DNA of 64,000 nucleotides, from the NCBI RefSeq assembly GCF_041146395.1, contig NC_090997.1, forward strand, positions 39,039,501-39,103,500, read 5' to 3'. Shown here one piece after another: positions 11,845 to 22,649 of the stretch. The notes below the pieces were generated by a model. It was not told the origin of the DNA. It saw only the letters and a program-made list of their open reading frames with translations, and did not search any database. The stretch comes from Eulemur rufifrons. Taxonomy: Eukaryota; Chordata; Mammalia; Primates; Lemuridae. Position 1 is the first letter of the stretch. Every line of letters begins with the position of its first letter. The position numbers were made by a program, and so were the translations under genes.

Positions 11845-12915
11845 TTATTCATTAAATGATTCTGGGATGTGTCATGGGCATAGGAATCTTTGTTTATAAC
11901 CTGTACCTCATACCAATTCACCGAACACATACCAGGTGAATTTAAGAATTAAATGTAAAAATTCAAAATATAAAACAGAAGCATATAATAAAAGTAAATA
12001 TTTATCAAATTTCTGTAAGAAGGAAACATTCTAAAATTAGTGAAAGAAGTCATATACAAAAGGTTGACAAATTTGATCTTAAAAATTATGATTTCTGCCA
12101 TGCCAAAAATAAAATCACATTTAAAGGACAACAAACCGAGGAAAACAAATATATTAAACATGACAAAATATTAGTTTTAAAAGGTAACAAAATTATTAAA
12201 AATACAAAGTTTCCACTAAACATATTCACAAAAGTTATGAACAGACAATTGCCGGAACAGAAATTAATACATTTTAACAAAAGTAGAGAAGTCTAAAGTC
12301 ATTAGAAACCTTTAAAATGTTATCAAATGAAAGTATTAGATACAAGTAGATTCCCCTTTGTCTCTCCACTTATTTCATATTTCAAGAATAAAAATACAGA
12401 ATGCTAATAAATATGTAATAAAACAGGCATTCTCATACTCTTTGGAAGTATAAGTTGGTTTAAATCTTTTTGTTAGTAATATATCAAAATTTCTTAAAAT
12501 TACTGTATCTCTTCACTGAGTAATTCCACTTTTAGAATTTTTCTTCTTAAAGAAATTCCTAAAAAGGAAAGTTGTAATATACAAGCATGAAATTCTCATG
12601 AAATTATTTATAAAAGAAAATCAAAGATAGTATGAATAGAAATGTGGTTAAATATATCATGGTATATAATTAAATTCTGGAAAACATTAGGAATGTGTAT
12701 AAAATCTATAATGATGAGATAAAATAAATAATTATAATAATTTTTTTAAAGAAACGAGCTTGAATATAAAAGTATAATAAATATGCAAAAACATTAACTT
12801 TGTCTTTGGATGATGGAACTATGGGAAATTTTATATTTCTTTTTAAGATACATGTTCTGATTTATCTATCATGAACATGTTTGAATTTTATGATTGGGAA
12901 AAGATAAAGTACTTC
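11845..12915 (+). mobile_element. Old L1M LINE, 3' end
   Basis: The left part matches the end of L1 ORF2 in DNA pattern ('cctgtacctcataccaattcacc', 'gaattaaatgtaaaaattc', 'ttgacaaatttgatct'). The right part resembles the ORF2 end and 3' UTR, with 'tatcatggtatataattaaat'. No frame stays open. It is strongly AT-rich and 5'-truncated. Confidence 0.65.
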
Positions 12916-12941
12916 TAAAAACTCAAAAAATATATATTTAC

Positions 12942-13281
12942 TTTTTTTTTTTTTTTTTTTTGAGACAGAGTCTCACTCTGTTGCCCAGGCTAGAGTGAGT
13001 GCTGTGGCGTCAGCCTAGCTCACAGCAACCTCAAACTCCTGAGCTCAAGCGATCCTCCTGTCTCAGCCTCCCGAGTAGCTGGGACTACAGGCATGCACCA
13101 CCATGCCCGGCTAATTTTTTGTATATATATTTTTAGCTGTCCATATAATTTCTTTCTATTTTTAGTAGAGATGGGGTCTCGCTCTTGCTCAGGCTGGTCT
13201 TGAACTCCTGAGCTCAAACAATCCGCCCACCTTGGCCTCCCAGAGTGCTAGGATTACAGGCACGAGCCACCGCACCCGGCC
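12942..13281 (-). mobile_element. Alu SINE, antisense, full length
   Basis: This is a complete antisense strepsirrhine Alu with a T-tail of about 19 nt. Short target copies (ATTTAC followed by T) lie at 12936-12941 and directly after 13281. Confidence 0.93.
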
Positions 13282-13289
13282 ATTTACTT

Positions 13290-14967
13290 TTAAAACAATT
13301 CATGCTTTTCTGCCTATGTAAGAAACATACAACATAACATTGTCAATTTATATTTTTTCTGTTACCATATGCATGATTATAGACTCCTAGGTGTCCAGAT
13401 GGAATGGTATTATATACATTTCAACAAACTCTGACAAAAAAAAAATCACAAAAAGTTTTGAGCTTTAATCAGCAGATTTAAAGAGTATCTGCAACTTACA
13501 TTTTTAAAATATTTTATAGGTTATTTTAAAACTAAGTGATGATAAAATGATTGGAAAAAGAAGAAATACAGAATTATAATTGTGGGTCACATTTTCATTT
13601 TTATTAAAATTAATACCTATCTGTAATTATTTTGCCTTTCTAGTTCATAATTTGAGTGGTTTATGTAAGAAAAATTAACTTATGACTATGAAGATGTTGA
13701 ATTTCCCAAATTATCATGAAAATATAAACGATTGAAACTCTTATTGAGCAACAAAAAGCATCCAGCTCAAAAAACATGTGTAACATGAAAAAAAAATGTG
13801 GGGAACTATTAATAGAGAAATGAAAAAACTGGAGCTATTCCACTGGGAATGTTCCTAGATTGTAGCAACCAATACCATGTAATAGCCTTCCAAGGGTAAT
13901 TATGTTTGGAATATTTACATTTGGACTAAATGAGCACTAGAAGAAAGTGCATTATAATTAGTAGTGGATAAGCTTGCTAGGACACAACCTTGCCTCAGCC
14001 AGCAAACATTAGCTATTTGGAGAATGTCTTTTTTCTAAGTAAATTTTAATGTTTTATAAGATAATTATTCATTTATATGTCCCATTTGTCATGCAAAACA
14101 TTTTCCAGAATGCTTCCATTAGAAAAGTTTCCCTGATTGCAGGGAGTTTGGAATTAATCAAGCTGGAATGGGCATACTATTATGTATTTCAGTTTATTAT
14201 TTTGAACCTCACTGATTTAAGGACTTATGATCATTCAAATCTGACTGGGCTATAGTTTTCCTTGGAACTGTCAAGGAAGAAAATGTTTACTATGTATATT
14301 AATATCATAGAGGAGAATCTCCTAAAAAAGAAAACTAATTTAAACACTTTAGCATATTGCTTTGCTGTGATGATCAAATGAGTTTCACTTGAATGAGCAA
14401 TATGTGCGAGGAAGGAGAGGATGTGGCCGTCGGGAATGAATGACAGGTAAGAGGATGCGTGCAGAGTCTGCAGCTGAAACTCCTATAGACAGCTTGGCTT
14501 CAGAGATGAATGGGCTGTGGAGACAGCACAGTTATGACACAGGTCACCTATACACAGAAGGGCCAACCACTGCAAAGCAAACAGACAATTGCTTAAGGTG
14601 TTCCATACACAAAGATAGCACTAGATCCTGACCTCAAGCCCAGCTTTTCATGGTTGCACAAACACGTCATAAGATGTAATTTTTAGAATTCTTTTTGAAA
14701 GGGTTTTAAGATTCTTTTTTGAAAGGGAGAGTCAATGTACTTGAGGGCATTTAATCCACAGAATTCATTAATTAAATATAGTCATGTATTTACTTAGAAC
14801 AAATAAAAACTCTATATAAAGTTCTCTGTGAAATAAGAAAGATGTACCACAAGAATAACCCTTATTGAGCTTCAGGCCAATGGTGAGACAGCTGTTGCTC
14901 GGCAAAAGATTCTGAGGGTAAACTGACGTGCACCTATAGAATGCATTCCTGGCACTTTGGGTATTTT
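13290..14967. other. AT-rich DNA, no gene seen
   Basis: No repeat family or gene was named. A donor-like 'acag|gtaaga' lies near 14447, in a locally GC-richer patch (14400-14640) with a 63-codon open frame. No acceptor or domain supports an exon. Confidence 0.35.
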
Positions 14968-14983
14968 AAAATTTAACTTTGGG

Positions 14984-15329
14984 GACAGGCGCGGTGGCTC
15001 ACGCCTGTAATCCTAGCACTCTGGGAGGCCGAGGTGGGCGGATCGTTTGAGCTCAGGAGTTTGAGACCAGCCTGAGCAAGAGCGAGACCTCATCTCTACT
15101 AAAAATAGAAAGAAATTATATGGACAGCTAAAAATATATATAGAAAAAATTAGCCGGGCATGGTGGTACATGCCTGTAGTCCCAGCTACTCGGGAGGCTG
15201 AGACAGGAGGATCGCTTGAGCTCAGGAGTTTGAGGTTGCTGTGAGCTAGGCTGACGCCACGGCACTCACTCTAGCCTGGGCAACAGAGTGAGACTCTGTC
15301 TCAAAATAAATAAATAAATAAATAAAAAT
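14984..15329 (+). mobile_element. Alu SINE, first of a tandem pair
   Basis: This is a full-length Alu ending in an (AAAT)n-type tail. The 16-bp target AAAATTTAACTTTGGG occurs at 14968-14983 and again at 15330-15345, where the next Alu begins directly. Confidence 0.95.
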
Positions 15330-15343
15330 AAAATTTAACTTTG

Positions 15344-15680
15344 GGCCGGGTGCAGTGGCTCACGTCTGTAACCCTAGCACTCTGGGAGGCCGAGGCGGGA
15401 GGGTCGCTCGAGGTCAGGAGTTTGAGACCAGCCTGAGCAAGAGTGAGACCCCGTCTCTACTAAAAATAGAAAGAAATGATCTGGACAGCTAAAAATGTAT
15501 GTAGAAAAAAATTAGCTGGCCATGGAGGCACATGCCTGTAGTCCCAGCTACTCGGGAGGCTGAGGCAGGAGGATTGCTTGAGCTCAGGAGTTTGAGGTTG
15601 CTGTGAGCTAGGCTGATGCCATGGCACTCTACTAGCCCGGGCAACAGAGCGAGACTCTGTCTCAAGAAAAAAAAAAAAAA
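15344..15680 (+). mobile_element. Alu SINE, second of a tandem pair
   Basis: This is a second full-length Alu in the same orientation. It starts within the target copy that closes the first Alu and ends in a third, slightly altered copy (AAAATTAACTTTTT, from 15677). Both elements therefore used the same target. It differs from its neighbour at many positions, so it is not a recent duplication. Confidence 0.95.
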
Positions 15681-15684
15681 TTAA

Positions 15685-16300
15685 CTTTTTACTCTAAAAA
15701 TGTTCAAGCATATGCAAACATAGAATGGTATAATGAATATTCATGTATCTATCACTGACTGAAAACAATTATCAATATTTTGGTGGCATGAACTTTGATT
15801 AGAATTACGATTGCCGGGTATGTCTGTTTCTCTTACCATTATTATCCGAAATGCCAAGCACAAGCCTGACACATAGACTTAATGAACACATTTCAAATTA
15901 TAATAAAATAAAAGGATTTCATCCACAAAGTTGCAATAGAAAAAAAGGACTAAGTCTGCCAGAAGAATATTGCTCTCTAACTGGCAGGCCAATTGGATGG
16001 AAGAACTAGTGAAATAAGCATGTGAAATAGAACAAATACAATTGTGATTATTATACACCCACAAAAAAAGGTAGACTGATTCACCTTCCAGGGCCCAAAA
16101 TGAAAGGAAAAACGAAACAAGGGACCTTGTATCAACTTTTCAGAAACAAACTTTTATATATAGATACATAGCACACAAATGGTAAAGCAACTGGGGTAAA
16201 ATGTAAGTAACAGGTGAATCTGAGTAATGGGTATGCAGCACTCTTTGTATTCTTCTTATTCTTGCAATTTTTCTGGATTTGAAATTATTTCCAAATAAAA
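15685..16300 (+). mobile_element. Old L1M 3' UTR remnants
   Basis: Two pieces look like L1M 3' UTR: 'gaatggtataatgaatattc' with 'caattatcaatattttg' near 15720-15782, and 'ttgcaatttttctgg' with 'gaaattatttccaaataaaa' near 16263-16300, which resembles the L1 3' terminus. The stretch between is too decayed to assign. Confidence 0.45.
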
Positions 16301-16410
16301 TGGGAGGGGAGAGAAAGAGAATGAGAAAGAGAGAGAGGAAGAAGAAAGAGGAGAAGGGGAAGGGGAAGAGGGAGAGGAAGTGGAAGGAGAAAAAAGAGAA
16401 GAAGAAAATG
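16301..16410 (+). repeat. Polypurine (GA-rich) tract, about 110 bp
   Basis: The plus strand is almost entirely purine over about 110 bp, built from irregular GGAGA, GAAGA and GGGGAA units. It directly follows an L1-like 3' end, so it probably grew from that element's A-tail. The open frames across it are low-complexity artefacts. Confidence 0.85.
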
Positions 16411-16718
16411 CTTCAGAGGAAACAGCTTTGCCTGTGGGTCAGAAAGGGGATCAATGTGGAAGGAGGAATAGACCGGGAAACTGAGGGGACTAAAAAGTGA
16501 TGATAAAAAGTCATCTCCTAATATGACCCAAGCAAAGCATAAATTCAGGAAGGGAGACAGTTTAGACATTGAGATTAGTGAAAGGGGACAGATTATAAAT
16601 CAGAGTGGAAAAATAAAAGAATGACTGGAACGAGGCTGAGAAGGATTAAGTAGTCCACTAATAGTAAAGAGTTATTAAACATGGAAGAGGGACAGACAGA
16701 ATAAAGTCAACTAGAAGG

Positions 16719-16858
16719 AGCGGGGTGTGTTGGCGTGTATGGTGGCGTGTGCCTGTAGGTCCAGCTGCCAAAGCAGGGTGATCCCTTGAGTTGAGTCCAG
16801 GACTTTGAGGCCAGGCTGAGCTACATAGCGGAGACCTCCATCCAAAAATAAATAAGTA
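16719..16858 (+). mobile_element. Free left Alu monomer (FLAM-like)
   Basis: This is a single 7SL-derived monomer without a second arm. It reads 'tggtggcgtgtgcctgtagg', then 'ccagctgcc', and ends 'acatagcggagacctccatcc' with an (AAAT)n tail. It predates dimeric Alus and is correspondingly diverged. Confidence 0.75.
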
Positions 16859-17049
16859 ACTTGAAGCACCTAAAGGACTATAGGATTAGTGTTTGTGAAA
16901 CGGGAAAAGGAAAGGGCATAAAAATTTTATTGAGTGTATGAGAATTTAGGATGTAATAAATGTTTGAAATATTTTAGTTCAGATGGTATGTCTGCCCTTA
17001 CTGGTTTTTAATTGTGAAGAGTAGAGAATGCAACCCTAATGTTCTAAAC

Positions 17050-17620
17050 TAGAGCTGTCCAGTGGAAATTGAACGCAAGGCACATATGTGTTTAAAATTT
17101 TCTAGTAGTCATTTAAAAAAAAAAGGAGTGGAAGAAATTAAATTAATTTAATAATATTAATAAATCTTATTTAGCTCTATATGACCTAAATAATTACTTT
17201 TTTTTTTTTTTTTGAGACAGAATCTCACTCTGTTGCCTGGGCTAGAGTGCCGCAGTGTCATCCTAGCTCACAGCAACCTCAAACTCCTGGGCTTAAGCGA
17301 TCCTACTGCCTCAGCCTCCCAAGTAGCTGGGACTACAAGCATGCACCACCATGCCTGGCTAATTTTTTCTGTATATATTTTTAGTTGTACATATAATTTC
17401 TTTCTATTTTCAGTAGAGACAGGATCTCGCTCTTGCTCAGGCTGGTCTCCAAGCTCAGGCTGCTCACTCCTGACCTCGAGTGATCCACTCGCCTCGGCCT
17501 CCCAGAGTGCTAGGATTATAGGCATGAGCCACTGCGCCCAGCCTAAATAATTTCAATATGTCATCAATATGTAGATAGGCAAGCATTTGGTAGAAGAATA
17601 TAGAAATATCTCCTTTGTGT
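17050..17620. mobile_element. hAT-Charlie-like fossil interrupted by an Alu
   Basis: The left part reads 'ctagagctgtccagtggaaa', 'aaggcacatatgtgtttaaa' and 'ttttctagtagtcattt', which matches a known non-autonomous hAT family. It resumes after the Alu with 'tcaatatgtcatcaatatg'. The right terminus is not clear. Confidence 0.55.
17196..17541 (-). mobile_element. Alu SINE, antisense
   Basis: This is a complete antisense Alu with the target copy CCTAAATAATT at 17185-17195 and 17542-17552. It carries a small internal insertion near 17450-17470 ('aagctcaggctgctcactcc'), which disrupts the usual 'ctcgaactcctgacc' block. Confidence 0.93.
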
Positions 17621-17629
17621 ATTAGAGTT

Positions 17630-18490
17630 AGGAAAATAGAGAACAATTATAATCATTATCCACATATTCTCAATTGACTATTACAAGTTTGTAAATTATG
17701 AAATAATTTGTGAACATGCTATATAATTAAAAGTAGTATTATTAATTATAAAATTCCAAACATCTCGAGACTACTTTAAACCATTGTTACGATTCATTTT
17801 ATGTTCTTGAAAGCAAACATGGATTTAAATACACTACAATAAAGATTTTATTACCTTGGACTTGGATTGTGCAAAATGTATTCTCAGATCTGTTTCACTG
17901 CTATACTAGAGATAACTGTCGCCACCTCCCCACCTCAGGTCCTGCTATAAAATTGCCCTTTGCACACATCTGCTGAAGGGATGGGACTGGGCAGTCATGC
18001 TGGTGCTTTGGTGACCCTGACCCTCCATTCACCTGATTGGACCACCTGTGGACCCTTGACTCAAGCTGAGCCCATCAGATTCTGTTTAGACAATTTAAAC
18101 GAAAAGATATAGATGGTTTAAATTGGGGTAGTGAAGCTTTGAGACGGGCCAGAGTCCATTCCATGACAAGCCATAGACACACACAAGTAGGAGGTATGGG
18201 GAAAAAGGAACTAAGCTTTGCAGAAAAGAATCAGAGATTGGAGAGAAGCTGTCCAACAACGCTCTAGTTTCCGTAAGGCCTGATTACTTCCTGCAGCTGC
18301 TCTTTGTAGTAGTGTTATTCTCTATCTGTACAACAATCCTTCTTTTTATTACAGTTAGTACAATAAGTTTATTAGAATAAGTTTCTATACCTTGTCACAA
18401 ACTCAGACAGTAAGACAGATGTGTAGGTTTTCAGAAACACTCTCAAAAGCAGAGTGAAGCCATTATATATAATTTATATATATGTGTATA
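17630..18490. other. No gene seen; one possible decayed repeat
   Basis: The part near 18035-18090 ('gattggaccacctgtgga', 'aagctgagcccatcagattc') resembles an old interspersed repeat, which I cannot name. A short AT-rich microsatellite occurs at 18465-18500. There is no coding signal. Confidence 0.3.
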
Positions 18491-18494
18491 TGTA

Positions 18495-18590
18495 TATAAT
18501 TTCAGTCCTTATTTGTGAAATGGAAATAATGATACTTCCTACCTCATAAGATTGTCATGAGGATTATAAAACATTAAACATTTTTAAACA
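18495..18590 (+). mobile_element. MIR SINE, 3' half
   Basis: The stretch 'atttgtgaaatggaaataat' with 'cctacctcataagattgtc' and 'gaggattataaaac' matches the MIR 3' half. Confidence 0.75.
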
Positions 18591-18599
18591 TAATCACAA

Positions 18600-19490
18600 A
18601 AATATTAAAATATAGAGTGCTGTCTTTAGATCCATTTAAATAATTTACCAGCTATTTAAACAAATCAAGTCCTATCTGACTCCCAGGTGAGGTATCTGAA
18701 ATATTCTAGGTGGAGATATACTGCTTTAGCTTCTCAGGCTTACAAAGATCAAAGTGGTTAGGAGCATGGGATGGGGGTGGGTAACCAGATCACTGTCTAT
18801 TTCCCACTACTCCCTGAAAGATAATCTTTACTATGCCTTATCCTCTTTTTTCAATAGAAACACATACACGCATTAACCACACACCTGCTCGTTCACTCAC
18901 ACCTTTGAGCCTAGGAATTCAGGAAGAAAAGACAGCATGAGGCCTTTTCATCCTGTTTATAGGAAGTACCTAGAATAATAGGAAAAAGTCAGCTTTGTAT
19001 AGAAACTGGCTTAAAATTTAAATTGAGAGGAAAATAATGACATAAAGGTCTTAACTGAAATCATTACATCATGGGAGAATCAGCCCTGCAAGACAGTGTT
19101 TAGTTAATGAATAGAACAATGCGCTTTTTCACTAGGAGTCAGGCTTCCCTCTTCCTCTGAAGTGCTGCATTGGAGAGGCCTCATTAGGAAATTTGTAGGA
19201 TCACAGCCACAAAACATTCATTAGGTGAAGATGACTTGCTTCTCCCTGTATTCAAACATACTCTATTTAACATGTTTGTGTTCTGGACATGAGGAGTTTT
19301 GACTTCCCCTTGAACTTTTATTAACGAATATGTGATTAGATTAGATTATTTTCAGACAATGGCTCTGTTCTCTTCCTCAAAGAAAAATTCAGTCTCTTCT
19401 GGGCATCTCAAGAGATAGAGCATTACTGGTTCCTGTTGACATTATTTAATCTTTCATTTTTGGAGTTAGAATAGTTTTTAGAGATTGTTT
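18600..19490. other. No gene or repeat recognised
   Basis: This is mixed-composition DNA with stops in all frames and no recognised repeat. Confidence 0.4.
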
Positions 19491-19493
19491 ATT

Positions 19494-19655
19494 GCACTGC
19501 TATCCAGCAGAACGTCCTGGGAAGGTGGAAATGCCCAATGAGGATATTGAGCACTTGAAATATGGTTAGTCCAACAGAGGAAGTTAATTTTTAATTTTTT
19601 AAAAATACATTTAATTTAAATTTTAACCTAAATAGCCACATGTGGCTAGTGGCTA
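19494..19655. mobile_element. hAT-Charlie fossil, MER3-like
   Basis: It starts 'gctatccagcagaacgt' and contains 'ggtggaaatg', 'gagcacttgaaatatgg' and a closing 'agccacatgtggctagtgg'. This order matches the MER3-type non-autonomous hAT family. The termini are eroded. Confidence 0.65.
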
Positions 19656-19706
19656 CCTTCTAAAGTCATACAGTTGTTAAGAGGCAAAATCAAGATTGCA
19701 ATTCAA
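19656..19706 (-). mobile_element. MIR SINE fragment, antisense
   Basis: 'aaagtcatacagttgttaag' followed by 'gcaattcaaa' is the antisense MIR core. It stops abruptly where the next 45-bp L1-like piece begins. Confidence 0.5.
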
Positions 19707-19751
19707 ACCACATTTTATCTATTCATCTGTTGATGGAAACTTAGATTCCAA
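19707..19751 (-). repeat. 45-bp copy of L1 sequence
   Basis: These 45 bases match 20809-20853 at 44 of 45 positions. The segment lies in the antisense L1 1.1 kb downstream, and the copy is in the same orientation. Neither side continues into L1 sequence. See the finding on templated insertion. Confidence 0.85.
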
Positions 19752-19839
19752 TGTTGCATTCAAATGTTTGTCATGTGCCATATTGTTTTGATGTTTACGT
19801 ACATCTATTTATAAAGAAAAAACACATTTTAAAATGAAT

Positions 19840-19975
19840 ACTATATTATAAGCTCCATGAGAGCAGGAATTTTTCTTTTTTGTCTGACTCACTGACATTT
19901 TCCCAGTGCCTAGAAATGTGATGGCATATGTTAGGTGCTTGTGAAATATTTGTTGAATGAATAAATGGATGAGCA
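19840..19975 (+). mobile_element. L2 LINE 3' end
   Basis: The sequence 'ataagctccatgagagcagg' through 'cccagtgcctagaaatgtg' to 'atatttgttgaatgaataaa' is the L2 3' terminus in sense orientation. Confidence 0.85.
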
Positions 19976-20019
19976 AACAGTTACAAGACATCAATATCAT
20001 CAAGGCATTGTGTGATCAA

Positions 20020-20195
20020 GGCAGCTTGATGTGGTAGAAAAGCCCTGGACCAAGAAGGATGAGCTGGGTTAAGGCCTCAGCTCAGCAATTAACCAACTTT
20101 GTAGCACTGGATAAGCTCCTTCAGCTCTCTGGGAAGTCATAAAATGAAAGGGAATTCCAATCTCAAATTCAATTCTAATACTCTAAGATTAATCT
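20020..20195 (+). mobile_element. MIR-type SINE
   Basis: 'gcttgatgtggtagaaaagc', 'ctgggttaaggcctcagctc', 'ctggataagctccttcagct' and 'ctctaagattaatctg' follow a MIR3-like order. It is diverged. Confidence 0.6.
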
Positions 20196-20261
20196 GTCCA
20201 TCTCCACAAAAAACAAAATTAATAATAATTTTGCAAAAGTACAGGTGAAAGAGTAATTCAT

Positions 20262-21690
20262 TGATTTTTAATTTTTTTTCATTTTAACTTTTAAATTTTT
20301 AATTATTAAGGGTACAAAATAGTTGTATATCTTTGGAGGGGACATGTGATGTTTTGATATAGGCATACAATGTGTATTAATCAAATCAGGGTAATTGGAT
20401 ATCCATCATGTCAAGCATTTATCATTTCTTTGTGTTAGGAACATTCCAATTCTACTCTTTTACTTATTTTAAAGTATAATATATCTTACTCTTGACTGTA
20501 GTCACTTTGCAGTGCTATCAAGTATTTTTCATCCTATCTATCTAACTATATTTTTGTACCCATTAATCATCCCCACTTTGTGCCCCACTCCCTATTCCCC
20601 TTCACAGCCTCTGGTAACTATCATTCTACTGTCTCTATGAGATCAGTTGTTTTAATGTTTAGCTCCTACACATGAGTGAGAGCATGTGAGATTTGCTTTT
20701 CTGTGGTTAGCTTATTTCACTTAATGTTCTTCAGTTCCACCCATGTCATTGCAAATGACAGAATTTCATTCTTTTTTATGGCTGAATAATATTATATTGT
20801 GTATATGTACCACATTTTATCCATTCATCTGTTGATGGAAACTTAGATTCCAAATCTTGGCTACTGGAAATAGTGTGCAATAAACATGAGAGTGCAGATA
20901 TCTTTTTGATATGCTGATTTCCTTTCTTTTGGATATGAGCACTGTCCAGAAAGTATCCAGCCATTGTATCCATGTTTCCATTGCTACTGAATTTTGTATG
21001 TTGATTTTGTATCCTCCAACTTTACTGAATTTGTTTATCAGTTCAAATACTAAAGTATTAGGTTTCTTTAGATATAAAATCATATTATCCACAAACAAGG
21101 ATGATTTGACTTCTTCCTTTCCAATTTGGATGCTCTTTTTTTCTTTTCTTGTCTGATTGCTCTAGACAGAACTTCCAGTACTATGTTGAATAACAGTGGT
21201 GAAAGTGGGCATCCTTGTCTTGTTCCAGATCTTAGAAGAAAGGCTTTCAGTTTTCCTGTGTTCAGTGTGATACTAGCTATAGGTCTGTCATATATGGCTT
21301 TTATTGTGTTGAAGTATGTTCCTTCTATATCCAGTTTTTTGAGAGTTTTTATCATGAAGGGATGTTGAATTTTATCAAATGCTTTTTCAGCAGAAATTAA
21401 AATGATCCTATGGTTTTCGTCCTTATTCTGTTGATCCGATATATCACAAAGATTGATTTGCATATGTTGAACCATCCTTGCATCCCTGGGGTGAATTCCA
21501 CTTGATCATGACGAATTATATTTTTAATGTGTTGTTGAATTCAATTTGTTAGTATTTTTCTGAGGATTGTTGCATCTATGTTCATCAGAGATATTGGCCT
21601 ATAGTTTTCTTTTTCTATTGTGTCTTTGTCTGGTTTTGGTATCAGGGTGATACAAGCCATGTAGAATGAGTTGAAACTTTTCTCTTGTTG
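20262..21690 (-). mobile_element. Antisense L1 with internal deletion
   Basis: The left part (20262-20940) is the reverse of an L1 3' UTR and ORF2 end. The right part (about 20985-21690) is the reverse of the reverse transcriptase region of ORF2. The ORF2 DNA that should join them is missing, so a deletion junction lies at about 20940-20985. It resembles middle-aged primate L1. The 5' end stops near 21690 where an MLT1 LTR begins. Confidence 0.85.
20960..21475 (-). pseudogene. L1 ORF2 reverse transcriptase remnant
   Basis: Two overlapping minus-strand frames (21475-21080 and 21098-20817) hold recognisable L1 reverse transcriptase. The first has [12 protein letters not shown] near residues 29-40 and [14 protein letters not shown] near residues 84-97. 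The second starts at the active-site block but reads FVDNMILYL where active L1 has FADD, so a catalytic aspartate is lost. A frameshift separates the frames. It cannot encode a working enzyme. Confidence 0.9.
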
Positions 21691-21692
21691 GT

Positions 21693-22314
21693 TTTGAAAC
21701 CCAGCAACCATGTGAGGAAGCCCAGACTAGCCTGCTATAGGTTGGGGACATGTGGCCCAATTGCCCTGTTTCTCCAGCCACTCCCAGATAGGTGAATGGA
21801 GCCATTCATGAACAACCTCTCCCCAGATGACATACCAGTTGAATGCAGCCACATGAGTGAGTTGAGGTGAGACCAAAATAAGAATATTCACGTGTACAGC
21901 CAAAATTGCCAATCTACAGAGTTGTGAGCATAAATGATAATGGTTTTAGGGGACTATGTTTTGAAGTGGCTTGTTATAAGCAAAAATTAACTGATATAAA
22001 AATTTGTGTAGGGTGCTGCCATAACAAATATCTAAAATACATGACAGTGGCTTTAGGACTAGCAGCAGATGCTGAAGCTGGAAAAGCTGTGGACCAAGGC
22101 TGTTGGCAAATACTGGAATAATAGCAAGAAAACAGCAAAGGCTGGGAAAATGCTGAGCAGACTATTAGTGGAGGCTAGAATAGTAGTAAGCAAACTGCTA
22201 TAGTAGGCAGAAAAATTGGTGACTCGTGTTGTATAGTAATGAAACAATTGGTAAAACTGTCACCTGTGGTAACTTGGAAAATAAAAAATATATAAACTTG
22301 TGGATCTGACAAAG
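21693..22314 (+). mobile_element. MaLR LTR (MLT1 type) plus start of internal region
   Basis: The first part follows an MLT1 LTR: 'gaggaagcccagactagcct', 'gtgagcataaatgataatgg', 'gtggcttgttataagc' and 'aactgatataaa'. From about 22000, 'gggtgctgccataacaaat' and 'cagtggctttaggac' match the MaLR internal start. The 5' end of the LTR is missing, cut at the L1 boundary. Confidence 0.7.
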
Positions 22315-22323
22315 GAGATTTCC

Positions 22324-22635
22324 AGGCCAGCGTGGTGGCTCACACCTGTAATCCTAGCACTCTGGGAGGCTGAGGCAAGAGGATCACTTGAGGGCAGGAG
22401 TTCGAGACCAGCCTGACCAAGAGTAAGACCCCATCTTTACTAAAAATAGAAAGCAAAAAGAGATTAGCCGGGCATGTTGGTGTGTGCCTGTAGTCCCAGC
22501 TACTTGGGAGGCTGAGGCAGGAGGATCACTTGAGCTCAGGAGTTTGAGGTTGCTGTGAGCTAGGCTGACACCACGGCACTTTAGCCTGGGCAACAGAGCG
22601 GGAATCTGTCTCAAAAAAAAAAAAAAAAAAAAAAA
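22324..22635 (+). mobile_element. Alu SINE
   Basis: This is a near-complete Alu with a pure A-tail of about 23 nt. AGATTTCC flanks it (at about 22316-22323 and 22641-22648). The linker lacks most of the strepsirrhine 'aaattatatggacaactaaa' block, so it may be an older subfamily. Confidence 0.9.
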
Positions 22636-22649
22636 GAAGAAGATTTCCA

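Noticed and set aside
16279..16500. Lys/Glu/Arg-rich open frame and its mirror Leu/Pro-rich frame
   Set aside because: Both are translations of the polypurine tract.
17212..17550. 112-codon frame, and similar frames at 41026-41400, 22384-22650, 55809-56096 and 3048-3368
   Set aside because: All are antisense translations of Alu elements.
21080..21475. 131-codon frame with reverse transcriptase motifs
   Set aside because: It is part of an antisense L1 whose next segment has a frameshift and a lost catalytic aspartate. It is annotated as a remnant, not a gene.
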